A stretch of DNA of 6,961 bases from Acholeplasmataceae bacterium (lineage in GTDB: Bacteria; Bacillota; Negativicutes; Acidaminococcales; Acidaminococcaceae), in assembly GCA_012719555.1 (NCBI GenBank), contig JAAYAE010000377.1:1-6961 (forward strand), in the 5' to 3' direction. Numbering within the stretch: the stretch's first letter is position 1; every line of letters begins with the position of its first letter. The notes beneath the pieces were generated by a model, which was not told where the DNA came from, made no database searches, and saw only the letters and a list, made by a program, of their open reading frames with translations. The position numbers were made by a program, and so were the translations under genes. Shown piece by piece: positions 1 through 5,538 of this stretch.

Positions 1-439
1 CAATTAATACAGGTAAATAGCTAAATACAGCAAGTGAATTCATTAGATACATTGCTGCTATAATCTGTCCGCAATTGTGCAGGAAGGCTCCCAAAAGGCC
101 AACTCCGATAGGGGAGAAATATTTACGCTCAATAGCAAGAGACATAAATACAAAACTAAGTGCGGCACCACCTAAGCCAATAAGAAATCCTGGGGTAAAA
201 AGCCCTGTAGACAGAAGACCAACTAAAAGTATGCGAGCAGAAAGAAATAATCCTGCTTTATCAGTTCCATAGAGAAGAAGGACAATGATGGTCAATATAT
301 TTGCTAACCCTAAACGGGCTCCGGGTATAGGCAATAAATAGGGGAAAAGATTTTCTATAAGACGCAGGGCAATTGCCGCCGCTAACAAAACCCCCAATTG
401 GGTTAATTCTCTGGTAGTTAGTTTATCGTATGATAGCAT
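1..439 (-). CDS. Gx transporter family / heptaprenyl diphosphate synthase component I-like membrane protein, 3' end outside window
   Basis: The first 146 codons of a hydrophobic protein are visible; the gene continues past the left edge. The protein starts MLSYDKLTTRELTQLG. It carries the family signature IPGARLGLANI at about residues 38-48, a second hydrophobic block around 62-102, and GAFLHNCGQIIAA at about 117-129, the 'HNxGQ' element of this family. At least four membrane segments are evident. Known family members (Pfam Hpre_diP_synt_I, 'Gx transporter') resemble the substrate-binding S components of ECF transporters. They are often labelled heptaprenyl diphosphate synthase component I, although many are not proven prenyl synthases. 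The ATG at 439 lies 8 nt after AAGGAAGG (448-455) and overlaps the preceding gene by 17 bp, so it is probably translated by coupling. By context (ApbE and NusG-II neighbours) it resembles EetB of flavin-based electron transfer loci. The substrate is unknown; an isoprenoid, quinone precursor or flavin are all only guesses. Confidence 0.88.
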   Translation of the reverse strand, partial: MLSYDKLTTRELTQLGVLLAAAIALRLIENLFPYLLPIPGARLGLANILTIIVLLLYGTDKAGLFLSARILLVGLLSTGLFTPGFLIGLGGAALSFVFMSLAIERKYFSPIGVGLLGAFLHNCGQIIAAMYLMNSLAVFSYLPVLI

Positions 440-800
440 CTATAGTGCCTTCCTTTCCCGGGGTTATTAAAGTAAGAAGGACTTCTTCCGGTAGGCAAAC
501 AATTGTCTGACCCGGTTTGGTAATTTTTCCCTGACCAATGCATAGTTTGTCGCGGCAAGGAGAAGATACTACATAAGCTCCATTGCTATCAACGTTCACT
601 ATAACTTGCCCATGTGCAGTAGGTATTTTGATCTCACTGGCTTTTGTTACATTTTGTAAATTTATTTTTTGAATAATAGCTTGCCCGTGTTGAACAACGA
701 GAATTTTTTCTGTAGTAGCAGGTCTTTGCCCATGGAATAGATAGCCCATGCCAGTTATAAATAATAGGAATAACAAGAGCAGATAATCGTTTTTTCGCAT
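423..800 (-). CDS. NusG domain II-containing membrane-anchored protein (EetA-like)
   Basis: This is a 125-residue protein from the ATG at 800. Residues 1-22 (MRKNDYLLLLFLLFITGMGY...) form a charged N-tip and a single hydrophobic anchor. The rest should be extracytoplasmic and matches the NusG domain II pattern: SPCRDKLCIGQGKITKPGQ, then IVCLPEEVLL, with Cys at about 82, 87 and 102. Despite the name, these stand-alone proteins lack the NGN and KOW parts of the transcription factor and are not transcription elongation factors. They are regularly found beside ApbE and Gx-transporter genes, and Listeria EetA is of this kind. The frame is also open to a GTG at 806, but AGGGAGA (808-814) leaves only about 1 nt to it against 7 nt to the ATG at 800. 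The gap from the apbE stop is 12 bp and the Shine-Dalgarno overlaps that stop. A role in extracytosolic electron transfer or assembly is inferred from context only. Confidence 0.87.
   Translation of the reverse strand: MRKNDYLLLLFLLFITGMGYLFHGQRPATTEKILVVQHGQAIIQKINLQNVTKASEIKIPTAHGQVIVNVDSNGAYVVSSPCRDKLCIGQGKITKPGQTIVCLPEEVLLTLITPGKEGTIDAIIR
448..455 (-). promoter_or_regulatory. Shine-Dalgarno site of the Gx transporter gene
   Basis: AAGGAAGG on the minus strand, ending 8 nt before the ATG at 439, lies inside the last codons of the NusG-II gene. It can pair with CCTTCTT (474-480) just upstream, so this ribosome site may be hidden unless the upstream gene is being translated. Confidence 0.7.
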
Positions 801-807
801 GAGCACA

Positions 808-814
808 TCTCCCT
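808..814 (-). promoter_or_regulatory. Shine-Dalgarno site that decides the NusG-II gene start
   Basis: AGGGAGA on the minus strand, 7 nt before the ATG at 800. It overlaps the apbE stop codon TAG (813-815). The longer open frame from GTG at 806 would leave almost no spacing, so the ATG is preferred. Confidence 0.7.
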
Positions 815-1814
815 AATTCTCTTTAGTGAATATTTTTTGCAGACCCGGTGATACATAAATTTCGCCCTCTGGGTTTACAATAATAGCTTCTAACTGAGGA
901 GTTTTTTCAACTACAGCGATTGCTTCATCATGGGGTAATATAAACAAGAGCGTAGAGAAAAAATCTGCTGTTAAAGCTGAAGTTGAAACTGCGGTAGCAC
1001 TAATCGCATTACGAGCCGGAGCTCCGGTGGCAGGGTCAATAATATGACAATAACGTACGCCATTTACTTCGTAATAGCGTTGATAATCTCCTGAAGTAGC
1101 AATGGCTTGTCCATTTTGCAACGCCAAAACACCTAGTACTTTTTGAGCGTTGCGGGGGTCCTGAATTCCGATGCGCCACGGGCTGCCATCTTCTTTTGTA
1201 CCAATAACTTTTATATTACCTCCGGCGTTAATGAGCGCAGAAGTAACAGCCTTATTTTTGGTAATAACGCTGGCGGCATAATCTACGGCGTAACCTTTAG
1301 CAATAGCGCCTAAATCTAAGCTGCTGTCGTAAGCTAAAGATACTGTGTGGTTGGTTTTATCTAGTGTGAATTTATCTCTACCACATTTAGCTAAAGCTGT
1401 TTTGATTTCCTCATCGGTTGGAACTGTTTTGTTTTCGCCGTGAGCACGCCACAGGTCAATTACAGGGCCTAAGGATATTTCAATTGCACTATAAGGTTCT
1501 TCTTTCCCCATAGTTATTAGTTTATAGAGATGATCGCCTACTGCAAAAGCTCCCTGACCGTTATGCTGGTTTAGGGCATATAAATCGTTAGGGTTGTGAC
1601 TTGTATAGCGATCTGTTTCGTCTGCCACGTCATTAAAGGCAATGAAGGCTTCATCAGTTGTGGATTTAAGTGAAGCTTGGTCTTTGCCGGTGGTCGAAAT
1701 GCTAATAATGGTGTCCATGAGAAAACGGGTATCATTATAGGATTGTTGTTTAAAAAAGCAGCCCGTTGTTAACAGGCTGCTTACAATTAAGAAGTAAATT
1801 AGTAGTTTCTTCAT
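813..1814 (-). CDS. apbE: FAD:protein FMN transferase (ApbE family), lipoprotein
   Basis: ApbE cleaves FAD and links FMN by a phosphoester to Thr in target proteins, outside the cytoplasmic membrane; the targets here are probably RnfG and RnfD. The 333-residue protein begins MKKLLIYFLIVSSLLTTGC, a signal peptide with a lipobox-like end (Cys19), although Thr at -3 is not the commonest residue. Family motifs appear in order: MDTIISIS (33-40), EISLGPVIDLW (112-122, with E and S where many members have D and T), DLGAIAKGYAVD (167-178), INAGGNI (195-201), TSGDYQRYYEV (240-250), HIIDPATGAPA (257-267) and TADFFSTL (282-289). D284 and T288 correspond to the usual Mg-binding positions. The length is typical. 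The start is set at the ATG at 1814, which overlaps the rnfB stop as ATGA. The frame runs on to a TTG at 1829, but that would spoil the signal peptide. No good Shine-Dalgarno is seen, so translation is probably coupled to rnfB. A terminator-like hairpin lies in codons 11-20. Confidence 0.96.
   Translation of the reverse strand: MKKLLIYFLIVSSLLTTGCFFKQQSYNDTRFLMDTIISISTTGKDQASLKSTTDEAFIAFNDVADETDRYTSHNPNDLYALNQHNGQGAFAVGDHLYKLITMGKEEPYSAIEISLGPVIDLWRAHGENKTVPTDEEIKTALAKCGRDKFTLDKTNHTVSLAYDSSLDLGAIAKGYAVDYAASVITKNKAVTSALINAGGNIKVIGTKEDGSPWRIGIQDPRNAQKVLGVLALQNGQAIATSGDYQRYYEVNGVRYCHIIDPATGAPARNAISATAVSTSALTADFFSTLLFILPHDEAIAVVEKTPQLEAIIVNPEGEIYVSPGLQKIFTKEN
1752..1782 (-). terminator. Candidate intrinsic terminator inside the apbE signal-peptide codons
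   Basis: On the minus strand a 12-bp stem begins AAGCAGCCTGTT (1782-1771), has a 3-nt AAC loop, and closes with AACGGGCTGCTT (1767-1756). All 12 positions pair, one of them as G-U. Six T follow (1757-1752), two within the stem and four beyond it. The structure faces the direction of operon transcription and sits 33 nt into apbE, right after the rnfB stop. The opposite strand lacks a T tract, so it is not a plus-strand terminator. Ribosomes entering apbE would cover the stem, so it may act as an attenuator rather than a full stop. This is structural evidence only. Confidence 0.6.
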
Positions 1815-2716
1815 TGGGCAGAACCACAACTACCGTTTAATGCACAACTGGCACAACCGGTTTTGCTTTCAGGTTTATCTAAAATCAATGGCTTGCTGGT
1901 GTCAAGAGGTTCTACTTTGTGTATGCATTTTCGCGGACATTTGCTAACGCAGATACCACACGCTATGCATTTTTCATAGTCAATTACCGGCAGGCTTCCA
2001 TTAGGTCCGTCTTCCAAGGTAATTGCTTGTTTAGGACAAGATTTAACGCAGATACCACAACTTATGCAGGAAACTTTGCAGTTGACCATAGCAGCTTTTC
2101 CTTTATCTCTGTTATTACACATTATATGTATTTTATCGCCGGCATCTGCCAAATACAGAACAAGTTGCGGGCACTGTTTCACGCAAATACCACAACCTAC
2201 GCATTTTGTATAATCAAATTGTGGTAATCCATTCTCACCCATGGTTATGGCATGAAATGGACAGGCTTTTTCGCAAGAGCCAAAACCCAAGCAACCAAAA
2301 TTACATTTACCAGGACCGCCAAAGTTTTTAGCAACAACATGGCAATCGGGGATTCCCTCATAAGCAACAGTTCGTGGTGCATTAGTTTTACAGCCATTAC
2401 AAGCTAAACGAGCTATCTTACGAACTACGGGGCCTGAGTTATCTGTTGTTTTACCCATAATAGCATTAATTGCTTTTTGATTATCAGCAGGACAGGCCAT
2501 ACATTTGGCTGCATCAGGAGCTTCACCGCTAACAATAGCTTCAGCCATGTTACAACAACCGGCAAAACCACAGGAGCCACAATTTGCTCCAGGCAAAAGA
2601 GCAGCTATTTCATCAATTCGTGGGTCGGTGTCCACGGCAAACTTACGACCGGCAATTGCTAAAACGAGACCGAAGATTCCGCCTAAAACAGCGACCAGAA
2701 TGACAGCATTTTGCAT
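1811..2716 (-). CDS. rnfB: Rnf complex subunit RnfB, ferredoxin-accepting iron-sulfur subunit
   Basis: RnfB is the electron entry subunit, oxidising reduced ferredoxin on the cytoplasmic face. The 301-residue protein has an N-terminal membrane anchor (about 3-21) and then the RnfB/NqrF-type 4Fe-4S domain with C46, C49, C54 and C72 (NCGSCGFAGCC). A central Cys set follows (C106, C109, C125). There are four ferredoxin-like motifs: C138/C142/C148/C152 with unusual spacing, then regular CxxCxxCxxxC at 172-182, 217-227 and 250-260. These probably form two dicluster ferredoxin domains. I count 31 Cys. The C-terminus carries an additional CxxCx5C tail (C288, C291, C297) of unclear role. The ATG at 2716 follows GAGGAG (2727-2732) by 10 nt, and the gap from rnfA is 18 bp. 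The stop overlaps the apbE start. Length and layout are usual for anaerobic Bacillota, longer than the gammaproteobacterial form in ferredoxin motifs. Confidence 0.97.
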   Translation of the reverse strand: MQNAVILVAVLGGIFGLVLAIAGRKFAVDTDPRIDEIAALLPGANCGSCGFAGCCNMAEAIVSGEAPDAAKCMACPADNQKAINAIMGKTTDNSGPVVRKIARLACNGCKTNAPRTVAYEGIPDCHVVAKNFGGPGKCNFGCLGFGSCEKACPFHAITMGENGLPQFDYTKCVGCGICVKQCPQLVLYLADAGDKIHIMCNNRDKGKAAMVNCKVSCISCGICVKSCPKQAITLEDGPNGSLPVIDYEKCIACGICVSKCPRKCIHKVEPLDTSKPLILDKPESKTGCASCALNGSCGSAQ

Positions 2717-2734
2717 ATTATTTCAGCTCCTCAA

Positions 2735-3310
2735 TCAGTGTATACCACTCATACCCATAAGGGCGATGGACATACAACTGGCAGTGATTAAAGCAATAGG
2801 TAAATTTCTCATGCACTGGGGCATTTCAGGGCCTTCCAGGCGTTCTCTTAAGCAGGAGAAAAGTACGATAGCCATAGTATAACCAGCGGCTGTTCCTATG
2901 GCATTAGTAATGGATTGTGCAAAAGTATAATCTCTTTGCACGTTAATTAAAGCAATACCCAAGATAGCACAGTTGGTAGTAATTAAAGGAAGAAATACTC
3001 CCATGGCTTTATGTAAAGTCGGCATGTTTTTCTTCATAAACATTTCTACTAGCTGTACCAAGGTAGCAATAGATAAAATAAAAACTAAAGTTTTCAAATA
3101 GACTAAATCATAAGGAACTAAGAACAGATAGTAGATAACCCAAGATAAAATAGTTGCTAAAATCATTACAAAAGCAACTGCTGCGCTCATACCTAAAGAG
3201 TTCTTAAGGCTCTTGGAAACGCCCAAGAAAGAACATAGTCCCAAAAACTGAGACAAGATAATATTTGTTACAAAAATGGCACTAAATATGATACCGAAGG
3301 TACTATCCAT
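2735..3310 (-). CDS. rnfA: Rnf complex membrane subunit RnfA
   Basis: RnfA is an integral membrane subunit that, with RnfE, holds an intramembrane iron-sulfur centre and carries electrons between the cytoplasmic and outer faces. The protein has 191 residues, the usual length, with about six hydrophobic segments. The two half-repeats typical of the RnfA/RnfE/NqrD/NqrE family are visible: NIILSQFLGLCSFLGVSKSL (16-35, with C26) and LPLITTNCAILGIALINV (107-124, with C114). These are the expected cluster-ligating Cys. ATG at 3310 overlaps the end of rnfE by 8 bp, with GAGG about 6 nt upstream. RnfA and RnfE are paralogues; this one is assigned as RnfA by its order next to rnfB and by its SQFLGLCSFLGVS motif. 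NqrE is the close alternative, but the gene set is Rnf (rnfB and rnfC present, no nqrA or nqrF). Confidence 0.97.
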   Translation of the reverse strand: MDSTFGIIFSAIFVTNIILSQFLGLCSFLGVSKSLKNSLGMSAAVAFVMILATILSWVIYYLFLVPYDLVYLKTLVFILSIATLVQLVEMFMKKNMPTLHKAMGVFLPLITTNCAILGIALINVQRDYTFAQSITNAIGTAAGYTMAIVLFSCLRERLEGPEMPQCMRNLPIALITASCMSIALMGMSGIH

Positions 3311-3902
3311 GACGCACCTCGTTTCTTTGACGTAGATAATTTACGGCAGCGAAGACAAATCCCATGGTTATGAAGGCACCTGCCGGTAAAATTAAAATTA
3401 GCATAGGATGATACGCAGCACCCAAAACAGGAATTCCTAATAGTTTGCCGGTTCCTAAAAGTTCACGGAAGGTGGCAATAATTGCTAGGGCCAATGTAAA
3501 ACCAATGCCCATTCCAACTGCATCTTGTAAAGAAGACCATAGGCCATGTTTACTAGCGAAGGCTTCAGCACGTCCCAAAATAATACAGTTAACAACAATC
3601 AAGGGGATAAAGATACCTAGCGCTGCATAAATATCGGGAACGAAGGCCTCCATAAGCATTTCAATAACGGTAACCAAAGAAGCAATAACAACTATGTAAC
3701 TGGGAATACGAACTTGTTCGGGAATAAAAGATTTAATTGCAGATATTATTAGGTTAGAGCCAATGAGAACCATCGTGAAGGCAGCACCCATACCAAGCGC
3801 GTTAGTAAGGGATCCGGTTGTTGCCAATGAAGGACAGACTCCCAAGAGCTGGACAAAAAGTGGATTTTCTTTGATAATGCCTTTAGTTAATTCTTTTAGC
3901 AT
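3303..3902 (-). CDS. rnfE: Rnf complex membrane subunit RnfE
   Basis: RnfE is the paralogous partner of RnfA in the membrane core. The 199-residue protein shows NPLFVQLLGVCPSLATT (13-29, C23) and IFIPLIVVNCIILGRAEAFA (97-116, C106), matching the two Cys-bearing half-repeats of the family. It has about six hydrophobic segments and a basic C-terminal end (RQRNEVRHG). The N-terminal cytoplasmic lead LKELTKGIIKENP is typical of RnfE and separates it from RnfA. ATG at 3902 is 5 bp after the rnfG stop. A purine-rich AAGGAAAGGG inside the last rnfG codons is the likely ribosome site. No truncation or missing key residue is seen. Confidence 0.97.
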   Translation of the reverse strand: MLKELTKGIIKENPLFVQLLGVCPSLATTGSLTNALGMGAAFTMVLIGSNLIISAIKSFIPEQVRIPSYIVVIASLVTVIEMLMEAFVPDIYAALGIFIPLIVVNCIILGRAEAFASKHGLWSSLQDAVGMGIGFTLALAIIATFRELLGTGKLLGIPVLGAAYHPMLILILPAGAFITMGFVFAAVNYLRQRNEVRHG

Positions 3903-3907
3903 AATTA

Positions 3908-4471
3908 TCAGCCCTTTCCTTGAGAATAAGTCTTCATGTAATGGTCACGAGCCTCGTTTACACCTTTAACAACAGCTCTAGAAGTAATTGTAGCGGCCGT
4001 AATTGCTTGTATTTCTTCACCCTTAGCTTGTTTAGAAACCTCTAAAGGTGATTTCAAGTTTTTGCCGGCAAATTGATCGGAAAATTGTGGTTCAGTGCTT
4101 TTAGCTCCCAAACCTGGAGTTTCATTTTGTTTTAACACTTTAATACCGGTGAGTTTTACGTCAGGGCTTGAGATACCGACCATAATGGTTAGCTCTCCAC
4201 CATAGCCGCTGGGAGTAACGGTATAAATATAACCGTTAACTTTACCTCCTGCTTTGGAACATTTAATGTCTTGAATGATGCCGCCGGGAGCTTTTTCCTG
4301 TGTTAAATCTCCTAGTTGAGGAAAGACTTGTTTATAAGAGGCCTTTACATCAGCAGCGGCGCGGGCCTCAATAGTATCTTTAGTAAGGCCATAGGCTCCT
4401 GCTACAAGAGCGGTACAAATTGCACAAAGAATTAAAAGTGTAAGAGTGAGCTTAGAAATAAACTTGTTCAT
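3908..4471 (-). CDS. rnfG: Rnf complex FMN-binding subunit RnfG
   Basis: RnfG carries one covalently bound FMN on the outer side of the membrane and receives it from ApbE. The 187-residue protein has one N-terminal membrane helix (about 8-29) followed by an exported FMN-binding domain. The conserved NETPGLG lies at 116-122. The flavin attachment site reads AITAATITS at 156-164, giving T158-A-A-T-I-T163. T163 corresponds to the Thr modified in the family motif S/T-G-A-T-x-T. The usual Gly is Ala here, and the Asp often found three residues before the motif is Gln155. ATG at 4471 overlaps the rnfD stop as ATGA and is preceded by a strong GGGGGAGGTG about 7-8 nt upstream. The general fold assignment is secure; the efficiency of flavinylation at the variant motif is not known. 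Confidence 0.96.
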   Translation of the reverse strand: MNKFISKLTLTLLILCAICTALVAGAYGLTKDTIEARAAADVKASYKQVFPQLGDLTQEKAPGGIIQDIKCSKAGGKVNGYIYTVTPSGYGGELTIMVGISSPDVKLTGIKVLKQNETPGLGAKSTEPQFSDQFAGKNLKSPLEVSKQAKGEEIQAITAATITSRAVVKGVNEARDHYMKTYSQGKG

Positions 4472-5511
4472 TTCTTAGCACCTCCCCCAAATGAAATATT
4501 GCAAACGTATTTATCAATTAGAGGGGTAACCATGTTCATCATAAGAATAGAATAGCATACGCCTTCTACATAACTACCACGTAGACGAATAAGCGCAGTT
4601 AAAACACCTAAACCAATAGCATAAACTATACGTCCACGCTTAGTAATAGGTGAGGTAACCCAGTCGGTAGCCATGAAGAAAGAACCAATCATAAGTCCAC
4701 CTGCCATCAGGTGGTAAAGAGGAAAAATGCTATCATATCCACGGACACCGCCGTAAATGCCGGTAATAACGGCAACAGTTGCTAAATAAAAGAATGGTAC
4801 TCGCCAATCAACGTGTCCACGCCAAATTAAGAATAAACCACCGACTAAAAGAGCCGGGACACAAGTTTCACCTAAGGACCCGCCAACGTTGCCAATGAAC
4901 AAATTCCATAAGGAGGGAAGTTGAGTTGAGGCTTGTTGACCTGTTTGCCAAAGGGATTCTGCAATGCGCATGGAAACGAGCGGGGTAGCACTAGATACCG
5001 CGTCAGCTTTCATGGTAGCACTGGTAACGGCATTAAGAGTAGTACTTGCTGTTACCGGTAATACCCAGGTTGTCATTTGCTGAGGGTAAGAAGCTAGTAA
5101 AATTGCACGGCCCAGATGAGCTGGGTTAAAAACGTTGCAACCCAAACCACCAAAAACCATTTTACCAATAACAATAGCAAAAAAGCTGCCCATAATTGCT
5201 AGACTAATAGGAAATGATGGAGGCAAACATAATGCTAATAAAAGTCCGGTTAATGCAGCACTGCAGTCATAAGTAGTAATGGGGCGATTCATAAGTTTTT
5301 GACAAATGGCCTCAAAAACCATAGCAGAGATAACGCAGGCTAATATTACAGATAATGCACTCATGCGAAAATAGTAAAAAGAGGCAAGAACAGCCGGCAC
5401 CAGTGCCAGTAGAACTTCCCGCATAGCAGCGGGAACTGTGTGACCACTATGAATATGTGGTGATGAGGAAAGGAGAACCAAGGGAGTAGAGGGTTCTTTT
5501 ATAGGTTCCAT
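4468..5511 (-). CDS. rnfD: Rnf complex membrane subunit RnfD, covalent-FMN carrier
   Basis: RnfD is the large polytopic subunit, homologous to NqrB, and thought to take part in coupling electron flow to ion movement. It has 347 residues and about nine or ten hydrophobic segments. Markers are PHIHSGHTVPAAM (18-30), the conserved loop GGLGCNVFNPAHLGRA (121-136), the flavin attachment site DAVSSATPL (170-178) with T176 as the likely FMN ester, and MATDWVTSPIT (280-290). At the attachment site Ser174 replaces the more usual Gly; Ser is a known variant of the ApbE target pattern. ATG at 5511 follows GGAAGG by 12 nt, a slightly long spacing, and the gap from rnfC is 27 bp, the longest between genes in this operon. 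A 7-bp GC-rich hairpin lies in the codons for residues 26-32. Confidence 0.96.
   Translation of the reverse strand: MEPIKEPSTPLVLLSSSPHIHSGHTVPAAMREVLLALVPAVLASFYYFRMSALSVILACVISAMVFEAICQKLMNRPITTYDCSAALTGLLLALCLPPSFPISLAIMGSFFAIVIGKMVFGGLGCNVFNPAHLGRAILLASYPQQMTTWVLPVTASTTLNAVTSATMKADAVSSATPLVSMRIAESLWQTGQQASTQLPSLWNLFIGNVGGSLGETCVPALLVGGLFLIWRGHVDWRVPFFYLATVAVITGIYGGVRGYDSIFPLYHLMAGGLMIGSFFMATDWVTSPITKRGRIVYAIGLGVLTALIRLRGSYVEGVCYSILMMNMVTPLIDKYVCNISFGGGAKK
5416..5435 (-). repeat. Small perfect hairpin in the 5' part of rnfD
   Basis: TTCCCGC and GCGGGAA form a perfect 7-bp inverted repeat with a 6-nt loop, about 75-95 nt after the rnfD start. No T tract follows on either strand, so it is not an intrinsic terminator. 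It may be a chance result of the codons for VPAAMREV, or affect mRNA folding early in rnfD. Confidence 0.4.
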
Positions 5512-5538
5512 AATTTATTTAGTCCTTCCGCTTAAAAA

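Noticed and set aside
75..272. Plus-strand 65-codon open frame near the left edge
   Set aside because: Opposite the clear Gx transporter frame on the minus strand; no recognisable protein features.
1947..2194. A 14-nt direct DNA repeat (acgcagataccaca at 1947 and 2046, near copy at 2181) that might suggest a repeat array
   Set aside because: Each copy encodes part of a CxxCGICV iron-sulfur motif in rnfB; spacing and number follow the protein, so it is not a CRISPR or mobile repeat.
1919..2227. Plus-strand open frame with repeated N-A-D-T-T-T/R-Y-A units, opposite rnfB
   Set aside because: It is the antisense image of the repeated CGICVxxCP ferredoxin codons; the repeat comes from rnfB, and no ribosome site or family match supports a plus-strand gene.
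2505..2882. Plus-strand 125-codon open frame across the rnfB/rnfA junction
   Set aside because: Lies opposite two well-recognised genes and has low-complexity composition typical of antisense frames.
5512..5538. The 27-bp rnfC-rnfD gap as a terminator or promoter
   Set aside because: AT-rich with only a broken inverted repeat and no T tract; it is explained by the rnfD ribosome site.
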